Assembly (NCBI GenBank): GCA_963732595.1
Contig: CAVSZZ010000002.1
Location: 1,488,001-1,552,000, forward strand
Origin: JAFGXF01 sp963732595
GTDB taxonomy: Bacteria; Chloroflexota; Anaerolineae; Anaerolineales; Anaerolineaceae
DNA length: 64,000 nt
Direction of reading: 5' to 3'
This document shows positions 46,904-54,991 of this stretch, in pieces (positions within the stretch are counted from its first letter, which is position 1; every line of letters begins with the position of its first letter). The notes beneath the pieces are model-generated. The model did not search any database. It saw only the letters and a list, made by a program, of their open reading frames with translations, and was not told where the DNA came from. Both the position numbers and the translations under genes were made by a program.

Positions 46904-47331
46904 GGTCAACCTCCTGTGTGTAGGGTGAACATAGTATAGTGTATCGATGCAGATTAATCAATTAATGGGAGGAGGATAGCTCCCCCTTAACCAGAGAAGC
47001 CCGATTCTTCAGTGATTGACCCCTTTCATAACAACCTGTATTTAAGTGTAAAAATTGATATATCAAACCTTACAGATTTGTTAAGTTAAAAGAGGTGCTT
47101 TTCGGTTACAATATTGTTGAATGTTAGGTGGACTGATTCAGCCTGAAGCACCCCAGCGGCTCCTACGCAAGTAGCATTAACCTGGCTGACATTGAAGAAT
47201 CATCAAAGAAATCCTCGATAAGAGCCCTATCCACCTGGCATCACTCAAAGCGCCGGTCCCTCCCCCGGCGCTTTGGCATTAAACAGAATATCAAGAACTG
47301 AAAGCGAACTTGGGAGATTATTGCCTGGGGA
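46904..47331. other. Intergenic region with palindrome and candidate small RNA
   Basis: No coding sequence is seen. TTGATATATCAA (47055-47066) is a perfect 12-bp palindrome, and TACAAT (47107-47112) is a possible -10. A structured segment follows at 47119-47275. Confidence 0.5.
47119..47275 (+). ncRNA. Candidate structured small RNA
   Basis: The closing helix AGGTGGA (47126-47132) pairs with TCCACCT (47230-47236). Inside, TCAGCC (47138-47143) pairs with GGCTGA (47184-47189), and CTAC-GCAA-GTAG (47163-47174) is a hairpin with a GNRA loop. A strong 10-bp hairpin AAAGCGCCGG/CCGGCGCTTT (47247-47274) follows, though without a T-tract. A -10-like TACAAT precedes it. It does not match SRP, tmRNA, RNase P or 6S signatures that I know. 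Confidence 0.35.
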
Positions 47332-47775
47332 TCAGTAATGGCTGATCAGGTGAATCAGATTTTGATCCAGAAAACCATAGCGGGCAAGAAAATAGACACC
47401 CAGGGCGATCTGCCCGAGAGCGACGATGAGCATTAATGTCCGACCGACCCAAAACCAAAGCCCGAGACCGACTTCTTGCATGTAGTAGTCATCGTTGGAT
47501 AATCGGAAAAGGAACTTATGGATGGCCAACAGGGGGTACCAATGTGGTCGGGCGAACAGGAATAAAAAGAATAAGCCATTGATGATAAAGAAGACTGCAG
47601 GACCAAAAAGGAAGATAGAAAGGAAGAGCACAAAAGACACCTCAATGATGTGGCTCAGATAAAACAGGGAAAATATCCCTGAGCGGATGTGGTTAACCAG
47701 AATCGTTCGCTTCATTGAGGGCTTATCATCTTCCAGCAGGTATTCTATCAGGGTTTTTGAATCGGAGTTTTCCAT
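47332..47775 (-). CDS. Small membrane protein, unrecognised
   Basis: A 147-residue protein starting MENSDSKTLIEYLLEDD at 47775, with GGAGGAAGG ahead of the ATG. A charged N-terminal segment of about 45 residues is followed by three or four hydrophobic helices. No motif is recognised. It stands alone on the minus strand. Confidence 0.5.
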   Translation of the reverse strand: MENSDSKTLIEYLLEDDKPSMKRTILVNHIRSGIFSLFYLSHIIEVSFVLFLSIFLFGPAVFFIINGLFFLFLFARPHWYPLLAIHKFLFRLSNDDYYMQEVGLGLWFWVGRTLMLIVALGQIALGVYFLARYGFLDQNLIHLISHY

Positions 47776-47859
47776 AATTAACCTTCCTCCCGGCAATAAA
47801 TGGATCTAAGCTGTTATTATTATATTGATCCTTCTCTATTCAAGCGCCCCCCTGGAGTA

Positions 47860-47889
47860 TTGATTTTCAACCTTAAAACACGCTAAAAT
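47860..47889 (+). promoter_or_regulatory. Promoter for leaderless glycosidase-like gene
   Basis: A -35 TTGATT (47860-47865) and -10 TAAAAT (47884-47889) with an 18-bp spacer. The -10 ends six bases before the GTG start at 47896, so the transcript would begin at the start codon. Confidence 0.6.
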
Positions 47890-47895
47890 GGTGGG

Positions 47896-49326
47896 GTGTC
47901 CATTCAAATCAAACTCCGCGCAGTTACGCAACTATTCCTGATTGGCCTGTCGTTTGCAATCGCTATCTTGCCTGTATCTGCACAGGACACTGATCCTTCA
48001 ACGGGAACCCTGGTTGTGCAAGTATCTCCTGGCCATAATTCTTCTTTGGCGGGAGTGCAGGTCAACTATGACCAACTCAGCCATGACTTTCTGATCGGTT
48101 ACGATGGACCACTGCCTCCCTCAGCCCTGCCCGAAGGACCTCTCGGTTTCAACCTTGTGATGGAATGCATTCCCTGGATGGAGATCGAACCGGTTACCGG
48201 GCAATTTCCCCATGTGTCTGATGAAAGTTCGATCAGCGAGGTGAATCATCCTGATTCGTTGGTGGGTAATGACTGCCTTTTATATTTTGGGAAGACCAAG
48301 GAAAATAGCTGGCCGGATGATCTGGAAGGGCTCTCTTTTGATGCTCTGCTGGTGCGCGTGCAGGTCTATCTCGAACATGCGGTTCGATATGAGACTGCAC
48401 GCGGGATCAACCTGTTCGTGGTCAAGGAACCGGCGTACCCGACCACCGACCCATTCGACTTAACCCGCAGTCAGTGGCTCAAACTGGTAAAACTGGCCTG
48501 TGAGACGATCCGGGCTCAGGCACCCCAGGCACGCATTGTGATCGAAATCATCCCACAATACCTGCCGGATATCGGATATAAACCCTATACATTTCTAAAC
48601 GATCTCATCCGTGACGGCACAAGTTACGACGGCATCATGATGGTCTTTTCACGCCCGATCGCCACCTATGTCTCGAACAGCGGTTATCCGCATGTTAACT
48701 GGGTGAGCGGACAGGTGGCTGTCTATTCCGACCTGGGCAAGCAGATGTTTGTGCGTTTCAGTGGGATCCCTCTGGTGGGTGCTGAGACTGACCGCCAGGC
48801 ATGGCTGGAGGAGATGATCGACGTCCTCTTCAGCAAACAGACCATTGTCGGTATTTATTGGGATGAGGTCCAACTGTTCCCTGCCAGGCTGTTCGAGGCA
48901 GCCTGGCCTGCAAAACCTGCAGAATCCCCCGCCTCTGCTGGTATTACGGCTCCATTGCTTTCCTTCATTTCAGATCGGACGAGTTCGGGTGTCATCGAAA
49001 CGGATTTCAGTGGGCAGGCTGTGATTTACGGCTATGCTGGTGATTATGTGATCCGGGTAGAGGGCCGTGAGGAACTATTCCAGGCGCATATCTTCCGTGG
49101 GCAGGAGCGTCATCTCGATATACCCTTGCCAGTCGAGGCCACGGCTGTTCCGGGTCTACCGGAAAGACCGACCGCTCAGCTCGAACCCGGTGAGGAAAAT
49201 GCAATTTCATCCTTCACACTAATTTGGATGGTCCTCACAGCCACGGCATTGGCTGGTTTGGGTGTGGCTGTTTGGGTGAAAGAGCGTACGGTCCGGATCC
49301 AATCTAAAGCGAAAGCAAAACGATGA
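47896..49326 (+). CDS. Surface glycoside hydrolase-like (GH10-like) protein
   Basis: A 476-residue protein. A signal peptide ends near PVSAQ; a TIM-barrel-like domain (about 60-330) has MEIEPVTGQFPH, INLFVVKEPAYP, ARIVIEIIPQYLP and GIYWDEVQLFP, which recall GH10-type acid/base and nucleophile Glu regions. A short beta domain follows and one C-terminal membrane helix (about 435-457) with a basic tail anchors it. The GTG start has a promoter directly upstream and no Shine-Dalgarno. Substrate unknown; hydrolase status is inferred. Its stop overlaps the next gene's ATG. Confidence 0.6.
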   Translation: MSIQIKLRAVTQLFLIGLSFAIAILPVSAQDTDPSTGTLVVQVSPGHNSSLAGVQVNYDQLSHDFLIGYDGPLPPSALPEGPLGFNLVMECIPWMEIEPVTGQFPHVSDESSISEVNHPDSLVGNDCLLYFGKTKENSWPDDLEGLSFDALLVRVQVYLEHAVRYETARGINLFVVKEPAYPTTDPFDLTRSQWLKLVKLACETIRAQAPQARIVIEIIPQYLPDIGYKPYTFLNDLIRDGTSYDGIMMVFSRPIATYVSNSGYPHVNWVSGQVAVYSDLGKQMFVRFSGIPLVGAETDRQAWLEEMIDVLFSKQTIVGIYWDEVQLFPARLFEAAWPAKPAESPASAGITAPLLSFISDRTSSGVIETDFSGQAVIYGYAGDYVIRVEGREELFQAHIFRGQERHLDIPLPVEATAVPGLPERPTAQLEPGEENAISSFTLIWMVLTATALAGLGVAVWVKERTVRIQSKAKAKR

Positions 49327-49812
49327 GCGGTAGCTCAGTTGGCGGCCCAACTTTAAAGGATGCAGCCAAATTGGAGAGCAGGCTGAGGGGCAGTGCCAGC
49401 TGGTTCAACTGGATTGCGATTCTTGCAACCATCCATGGGGGTGCAATTGCATTCAAGCTTGGGGATGTCTCCTTTATCGGGTTGGGAGTAACCCGTCTGA
49501 TGGATCAAACTGGGCGGGTTCTCCTGGGCAATTTGGGAGCGACGTCACCTTTGAGCCTGTCAATCTTTTCCATGACCGGTACTCTGGTCGTCTCAGGAAT
49601 CTTTTTCGCGAGTGGATATTTGGGGATCCGTCGCCATCTGTGGTTTTTTTATTACAGGAATATGCCTTTACGCCCTGGACATGTTGGTTTGTATAATGAT
49701 GACGGATTATATCCCGTTGATCTTGCATGCCGGAGCGATCATTGCCCTGTTGCGTGGCCCTGGGACGATCATTAAATTAAAGCAAGCAGAAGGTAATGAA
49801 CCAGCACCGTAA
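49323..49812 (+). CDS. Small integral membrane protein (first paralog), frameshifted
   Basis: Starts at the ATG overlapping the previous stop (ATGA). An N-terminal basic amphipathic stretch precedes RGSASWFNWIAIL and four or so membrane helices. The frame breaks in a run of seven T at about 49650; with six T the sequence continues FFITGICLYALDMLVCIM...LRGPGTIIKLKQ, matching the next gene's ending FRGPGIIKKLQ. About 162 residues. Tandem paralog of the next gene; function unknown. Confidence 0.65.
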
Positions 49813-49900
49813 CTTGATCGACGGTAATCGGTTAAAGAATGTGTATTGAAGCACAATTAATCCCTGCTTGGATTATTCAAAAAATCACGGAGGAGCCTGT

Positions 49901-50407
49901 ATGAATTCACAAGTCCAGCCCAATCAGATCGATATCGAAGGATATAACCTGAAACGCCAATTGAAAAGCAGCGCGAGCTGGTTCTACTGGATAGCAGCTC
50001 TGTCGATGATCAACTGGATTTCCAGCGCACTCCAGATCGGCTACGGATTCATCATCGGTCTGGGAATTACCCAGTTTATCGATGGATTTGCTCTGGCGTT
50101 AAAGGAGGATGTTACATCCGATTTCTCCATGATGATCACCATTATTTCATTCGCAGCAACCCTGGCCATTTCCGGATTGTTTGCAGGTTTTGGATACTTT
50201 GGTAACAAGCGTGCCAGCTGGGCTTTCTGGGTCGGCATTGTTCTGTATATTCTGGATGGGCTTTTGTTCATCCTGGTAAAGGATTGGCTGCCTCTCATCT
50301 TCCATGGTTTGGCGCTGTTTTATTTATTCCGCGGGCCTGGTATTATCAAGAAGCTACAATCATTGGAAGAAGGGCAACCTTCCATCAATTATTTCCAACA
50401 GACATAA
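49901..50407 (+). CDS. Small integral membrane protein (second paralog)
   Basis: A 168-residue protein with GGAGGAG before the ATG. KSSASWFYWIAALSMINW parallels the previous gene, as does the end YLFRGPGIIKKLQ. Four membrane helices. No motif suggests a catalytic role. It follows the first paralog by 88 bp and ends at a strong terminator. Confidence 0.7.
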   Translation: MNSQVQPNQIDIEGYNLKRQLKSSASWFYWIAALSMINWISSALQIGYGFIIGLGITQFIDGFALALKEDVTSDFSMMITIISFAATLAISGLFAGFGYFGNKRASWAFWVGIVLYILDGLLFILVKDWLPLIFHGLALFYLFRGPGIIKKLQSLEEGQPSINYFQQT

Positions 50408-50426
50408 ACGATTAATTCCTAGATTG

Positions 50427-50466
50427 AAAACGGCAGTCGATCCGGTTTGGGATCGATTGCCGTTTT
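50427..50466 (+). terminator. Terminator after the membrane paralogs
   Basis: A 17-bp stem (50427-50443 / 50450-50466; AAAACGGCA...TGCCGTTTT) with one G-T pair and a GTATT tail. Confidence 0.9.
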
Positions 50467-50479
50467 GTATTCGTGACAG

Positions 50480-51024
50480 GTGAGACTCGAACCCGCACGT
50501 ACTCTGTGCGCCCTGAAAGGGTTCGGCAGCGATGTCAGGAACAAAAAACACCCAGACAGTGTTTGAACTGAGTGGATGTTTATCCTGTGGGCGGCCTGCC
50601 CTCAGGCACTACCGAGGGTATAGGACTCGAACCCGCACGTACTCTGTGCGCCCTGAAAGGGTTCGGCAGCGATGTCAGGAACAAAAAAAACACCCAGACA
50701 GTGTTTGAACTGAGTGGATGTTTATCCTGTGGGCGGCCTGCCCTCAGGCACTACCGAGGGTATAGGACTCGAACCCGCACGTACTCTGTGCGCCCTGAAA
50801 GGGTTCGGCAGCGATGTCAGGAACAAAAAACACCCAGACAGCGTTTGAACTGAGTGGATGTTTATCCTGTGGGCGGCCTGCCCTCAGGCTCTACCGAGGG
50901 TATACTCCCGGGTACGGGTAGCGCGAACCCGCACGTACTCTGTGCGCCCTGAAAGGGTTCGGCAGCGATGTCAGGAACAAAAAACACCCAGACAGCGTTT
51001 GAACTGAGTGGATGTTTATCCTGT
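50480..51024 (-). repeat. Tandem repeats downstream of tRNA-Val carrying its 3' end
   Basis: Four copies share CCCGCACGTACTCTG (starts 50492, 50632, 50774, 50928; spacing 140, 142, 154). Read on the minus strand, each has a terminator-like hairpin with a T-run (AACAC...GTGTT then TTTT) and a tRNA-like T-arm GGTTCGAGT. At 50617-50633 and 50759-50775 the 17 bp GGTATAGGACTCGAACC is identical to tRNA-Val bases at 51029-51045. The last copy abuts the tRNA and supplies its terminator. Confidence 0.85.
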
Positions 51025-51097
51025 GGGCGGTATAGGACTCGAACCTACGGCCTTTGCGATGTCAACGCAACGCTCTAACCAACTGAGCTAACCGCCC
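51025..51097 (-). tRNA. tRNA-Val(GAC)
   Basis: 73 nt on the minus strand. Acceptor GGGCGGT/ACCGCCC, D-arm GCTC...GAGC, anticodon stem-loop TTGCG-TTGACAT-CGCAA giving anticodon GAC (valine), and T-arm GTAGG-TTCGAGT-CCTAT. CCA is not encoded. Confidence 0.95.
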
Positions 51098-51213
51098 GGG
51101 AGAAGAGATTATACAAGAGTGCGGATTAATTGGCAAGGTTAATTGAATTTTCCATCAACAAGAAACCGGATCGACCTGAGAGACCTCACCAGGGTAACGA
51201 ATGCTTCATATCA

Positions 51214-52020
51214 TCAAGGCGTACAGGTGACGGTGTAAGTAACCTCCTTGATCAAACTGACCGGGGAAACGATCTCAAATCTTTCCCAAAATGATCCGCT
51301 CGATGTGACGTTCGAGTCATAGTTCCATTGATTCGATCCAGGTCCGGTAAACGTATAATATTCGGTCCATCCCGAACCGGGCAGAAGCATGTATCCGACC
51401 TTGATCGGCAGATTGCTTGTGACACTCCAGGACATATTGACATGGGTCGGGCACGGACCGGTATAGTGATCGGGGTCCGGGCTTCCTGGGAAGATTGCAC
51501 TGCCGCTGATCACAAGTTGAAGAGAAGGTGTCGGGGGTACGGTGGCTTCCAACAGTTGGTTCCAATTTCCAGTCACGGTAGTTGTTTGTCCCCATACCCA
51601 GCAGCGTTTACCCGGGTCGTTGGGATCCTTGATGACCCACCACTGGCCATTTTGGTACTTGTTAACCACCTCGCTGGTCTTCCCAACCAGCAGGTAACTG
51701 ATGACTTCATAGATTGTGGAGGGGCCCTTGCGACAGTTGGTATCAACGGAAGCGCTGATCATGGGAGGACCGAGGTTGGGCTCCACCGTTGGGGCGGGGG
51801 GTTCAGTCGTGGTTTGAATCACCTCAGTAGTTGATGAAATCTGTCCAGCAGCTGCAGTTTGGACAGCCGCCACAAAGGCGAGTGTCCCGGCGACGGCTGT
51901 CTCAACATTATTGGCGGGTACCTGTGCGGGCGGTTGCGCAGCAGGCGTCGTGATCTGGCTGCAAGCCAGTAATGAGCAGACAATTAGGATTAAGGGTAAA
52001 ACTTCTCGTTTGATGGTCAT
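51214..52020 (-). CDS. SH3-like lipoprotein 1 (with extra C-terminal beta domain)
   Basis: A 268-residue protein with AGGAG before the ATG. A lipobox LLAC at about residue 20 marks a lipoprotein. A low-complexity A/T/P linker leads to an SH3-like domain of about 65 residues (VDTNCRKGPSTIYEV, GKTSEVV, YQNGQWWVIKDP, RCWVWG). After PPTP comes a second beta-rich domain ending VTYTVTCTP. Two Cys in the SH3 core are shared by all five paralogs and may form a disulfide. Bacterial SH3 domains often bind cell wall; that is an inference. Confidence 0.78.
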   Translation of the reverse strand: MTIKREVLPLILIVCSLLACSQITTPAAQPPAQVPANNVETAVAGTLAFVAAVQTAAAGQISSTTEVIQTTTEPPAPTVEPNLGPPMISASVDTNCRKGPSTIYEVISYLLVGKTSEVVNKYQNGQWWVIKDPNDPGKRCWVWGQTTTVTGNWNQLLEATVPPTPSLQLVISGSAIFPGSPDPDHYTGPCPTHVNMSWSVTSNLPIKVGYMLLPGSGWTEYYTFTGPGSNQWNYDSNVTSSGSFWERFEIVSPVSLIKEVTYTVTCTP

Positions 52021-52089
52021 TGTTCACTCCTGTTAACAATTGCATCGGACAACGCCCGGTTCCTTTTAGGATTGCTTAATGATTGTTGC

Positions 52090-52900
52090 TCATGGCGTAC
52101 AGTGCACCGTATATGGCAGGGAATTGGAAGTCAGACTCACCGGTGATACGATACGGATATAGATCTCTCCAGATGATGGTCCAAGAAAGACAACAGAATA
52201 CGAAATATGCTGAGTACCGGCAGCTGCGAAAGTGACGATTCCCGAGTTAAGGTTGGGTCCGGACGATCGTGCCCAAACATAGGAAACTGTCACCGGCATA
52301 TTGGCTGTGATCGTACCGGCAAGCACCAGGGTTGCCGGGCACAAGCCGAGGAACGCAGGGGGTGTCACTGAGTTGAGCACGGGTTCAAGGCTTAGTGTTA
52401 CTGTTGGCGTGGGTGGCTGGGTAGCTTCCGGTAGTTGCTTGCCAGTTGCCGGTCACATTGGTGGTGTTCCCCCACACCCAACAGCGGCGGTTGGGTTCAT
52501 TGGGGTCCTTGATGACCCACCACAAACCGTTCTGATACTTGTTGACGACCTCGCTGGTTTTGCCGACCAAAAGATAGCTGATGGCTTCATAGACTGTCGA
52601 TGGGCCTGTCCGGCAGTTGGTATCCATCGACGCGCTGACCATTGGAACGCTGGATGTCGGTTCGAGCGTGGGCGCCGGGGGTTCGCTGGTGGATGGTGCC
52701 CCCTGTGCGGTGGGATCGGGAGCCTGGCCTGCCGCAGCGGTTTGAACGGCTGCTTCGAAGGCAAGCGTTCCAGCCACGGACGTTTCGACATTTATCGGTT
52801 TTTCATTTGGACTGGGTGTGGTTGCTGTGTTTAATAGATTACACGCCAGCGATAGACAGCATACAACCGTCAGCAAAACGATGAATTGCTTTTGGTGCAT
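52090..52900 (-). CDS. SH3-like lipoprotein 2, frameshifted
   Basis: Starts at 52900 with GAGGAGG; lipobox SLAC. Same layout as its neighbour: linker with ETSVAGTLAFEAAVQTAAAGQ, SH3-like core MDTNCRTGPSTVYE, YLLVGKTSEVVNKYQNG, WVWG. An extra G at about 52430 breaks the frame; removed, LPEATQPPTPTVTLSLEP leads into the C-terminal beta domain ending LPYTVHCTP. Closest to lipoprotein 1. Confidence 0.75.
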
Positions 52901-52961
52901 TTCTTCCTCCTCTGGATGGTTGGCCCTCTGCCAGGATCACAGCAACGGGGGAAAGTTCTGT

Positions 52962-52995
52962 GCTCCTGGGATCCGTTGCAGCGGATCCCAGGAGC
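52962..52995 (-). terminator. Long hairpin between lipoprotein genes
   Basis: A 14-bp perfect stem (52962-52975 / 52982-52995; GCTCCTGGGATCCG). On the minus strand it lies after lipoprotein 3 and before lipoprotein 2, so it may split the array into two transcripts. Confidence 0.6.
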
Positions 52996-53003
52996 CATTG
53001 AAT

Positions 53004-53526
53004 TTAGGGTTTGGGTGTGGGCGTGGGGGGTATGGTGGCCTTGGGCAGCATGGATGTGTCGCCCTCGATGGTTGCATAGAAGTCATATACCCAACAGCGT
53101 TCGTTGGGGTTTGCCGGGTTTTTCACAATATACCAATGACCTTTGTCGTATTTGGCAACGATTTGCGCTTTCTGACCTACCAGTACCGCGCCGATGGCTT
53201 TCCAGATATCCGCATTTGGACCTTCGCGGCAATTGGTATCCATGGAGACGCTGAGTAATGGGACCGATGAGGTCGGCTCAACGGTCGGGGGTGACTCGGG
53301 TGGGGGGTTCCTGGGTTGGGGGAAGGAGCGCTTCGGTTGTAGCCTGGGCTTCGCTTGCCACCTCGGTCAGCTTGGCATTTACGGCGTTCTCATAATCCAA
53401 CGTTTGCTGGACAGCTACTTGCAGATCCGCCATATCGGGGGCGGTGGGAGTTGCCTGTGTGGCCGTGCAGGCCAGGGTGGCGATTATCAGAATGAACAGG
53501 GCGAAAGAAATTTTCTTGATTAACAT
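53004..53526 (-). CDS. SH3-like lipoprotein 3, frameshifted
   Basis: Starts at 53526 with GAGGAGG; lipobox ATLAC. After a helical linker (LQVAVQQTLDYENAVNAKLTE), one extra C in a run of six near 53300 breaks the frame; removed, PPPESPPTVEPTSSVP leads to the SH3-like core MDTNCREGPNADIWKAIG...NERCWVYDF. It ends right after PPTPTPKP, lacking the extra beta domain of lipoproteins 1 and 2. Confidence 0.72.
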
Positions 53527-53577
53527 GAAATCCTCCTCAATATCGGGTTTATGTAAGCATCAATGCCTTGTTTTCCA

Positions 53578-54382
53578 TTAATAACACGTGATACTAAAAC
53601 TGATCGGTGACGTGGTCACACTTTTGACTCCAGCGCTGGCTTTCAAACGTATTGGATAGGTGGTGGTAGAGGTGATCGTGATCTGATTGCTGGAAGTGAA
53701 GGTCCCGCTTGACCCGGCTGTGACGGCACCACTTCGCAACCAGAAGGTCGCCAATGTACCACTGATAGGAGATGATGACCGGCGTATTGACAGTATAGTT
53801 GCCGATCAACTCGACCGTGACCGGGCAATTGTCGGCATACAGAATCGGGCTGATGATGGCATAAATTGTCAGGCTCAAGGTGACGTTGGGTGTGGCTGGT
53901 GGAGTTGCTTCCGGCAGGGAAGCGGTGTTTCCAGTCACACGGGTGGTCTCATCCCATACCCAACAGGTCTGAGTCGGATCGGCAGGATTCTTGATGAGCC
54001 AGAACTTGCCATTCTGATATCTGGCAACCACTTCGCTGGTTTGGCTTACCAAAAGTTTACCGACGATCTCATACATCACCCCCGGACCTTTGCGGCAATT
54101 GGTATCCTCTGTGGAGGTTATGGTCACCGCACCGGTCGACAGGGTGGTTTTTATTGTACGGGTGACGGCTGGCAAGATTGTCTCTTCATCCGGGCCGATG
54201 ACATCTGTCCCGATCGCCGGTGGCATGTCGGCCGAAAGTGATGGGGACAGGGTAATTGATTCAACGATCGGGCTGCTTAAAAGGATATCGTTAATGACGG
54301 GTGTCTGGTTGATCGGGAGATTACAGGCGAGCATCAGGAGGATCAAAAATCCTGCCATACCTGATGCAATTCGCGATTTCAT
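53578..54382 (-). CDS. SH3-like lipoprotein 4, frameshifted
   Basis: Starts at 54382 with GGGAGG; lipobox LMLAC. The SH3-like core is EDTNCRKGPGVMYEIVG, LVSQTSEVVARYQNG, CWVWDE. A C-terminal beta domain follows. One extra base near 53760 breaks the frame; the corrected end reads TFWLRSGAVTAG ... SFSITCY and stops at 53578. Confidence 0.72.
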
Positions 54383-54404
54383 AGTTCCTCCCGGCGCCGT
54401 TTCT

Positions 54405-54902
54405 TTACGGACTTGCTGTGGGTGTGGATGGTGGATTGATGTTCGGGACTCGCGACCAGTCGCCCTTGCGGGTCACGGAGTTACCCCACACCCAACACTT
54501 GCCCAGGGATGGATTGCTTGGATTCCGGATGAGGTACCAGGCACCATTCAGCCACATACCGATCACCTCGGCTTCGGTGTCCTTCTTGAAAGCACCCACC
54601 ACATCCCAGACACTATCCGCGCCAGCCCTGCAGTTTGTATCGATGGTTGCGACAATGAAAGGTTTGGATGGGGTCGGGGTCAGCGTGATGGTGGGGGTGG
54701 GAGGATTTTGGGTTGGCGGCAGCGGTTCAAGTGTGGGCGGCAAGGAAGCTTGTTGGGCTGCCAGTGTCTGCGATACCAGCGTGTTGATGGTTTCAAAGGA
54801 TATCATGGTTGGCTCGACCTGGGTGGGCGCAAGCATGCTACAGGCAGCCAGTGGGATCGAGAGTAACAATAGAAGCAGCATGCTTTTAAGTTTCGAAGAC
54901 AT
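54405..54902 (-). CDS. SH3-like lipoprotein 5
   Basis: 165 residues, intact. AAGGAG precedes the ATG; lipobox LAAC. Linker rich in Pro/Thr, then SH3-like core IDTNCRAGADSVWDVVG, EAEVIGMWLNGAWYLIRNP, KCWVWGN. It ends shortly after PPSTPTASP. It is the first and most divergent gene of the array, 22 bp before lipoprotein 4. Confidence 0.78.
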   Translation of the reverse strand: MSSKLKSMLLLLLLSIPLAACSMLAPTQVEPTMISFETINTLVSQTLAAQQASLPPTLEPLPPTQNPPTPTITLTPTPSKPFIVATIDTNCRAGADSVWDVVGAFKKDTEAEVIGMWLNGAWYLIRNPSNPSLGKCWVWGNSVTRKGDWSRVPNINPPSTPTASP

Positions 54903-54954
54903 TTTTTGCTCCTTCTATGTATTATAGCAAGAAGACTGTAAGTGGACAATCATT

Positions 54955-54983
54955 TTGAAAAAACCGGTTAAGTAGCCTATAAT
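54955..54983 (+). promoter_or_regulatory. Sigma-70-type promoter of the LacD-like gene
   Basis: TTGAAA (54955-54960) and TATAAT (54978-54983) with a 17-bp spacer; the -10 ends eight bases before a GTG at 54992. Confidence 0.7.
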
Positions 54984-54991
54984 CTGATTAA

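Larger units (their letters stand above)
50408..51213. other. Non-coding region: terminator, tandem repeats, tRNA-Val
   Basis: No protein gene is supported. It contains a strong terminator (50427-50466), four 140-154 bp tandem repeats and one tRNA gene on the minus strand; 51098-51213 holds nothing recognisable. Confidence 0.7.

Noticed and set aside
47119..47275. SRP RNA, tmRNA, RNase P or 6S RNA
   Set aside because: None of their conserved core sequences is present.
50572..50853. Arginine-rich 93-codon reading frame across the repeats
   Set aside because: It lies on the strand opposite to the tRNA, its sequence is a by-product of the repeat, and there is no ribosome site. The E. coli tyrT repeats do encode a small basic protein, so it is worth recording.
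50480..51024. Possible CRISPR array or insertion element
   Set aside because: Repeats are 140-154 bp with no spacers or transposase; they carry a tRNA 3' end and terminators.
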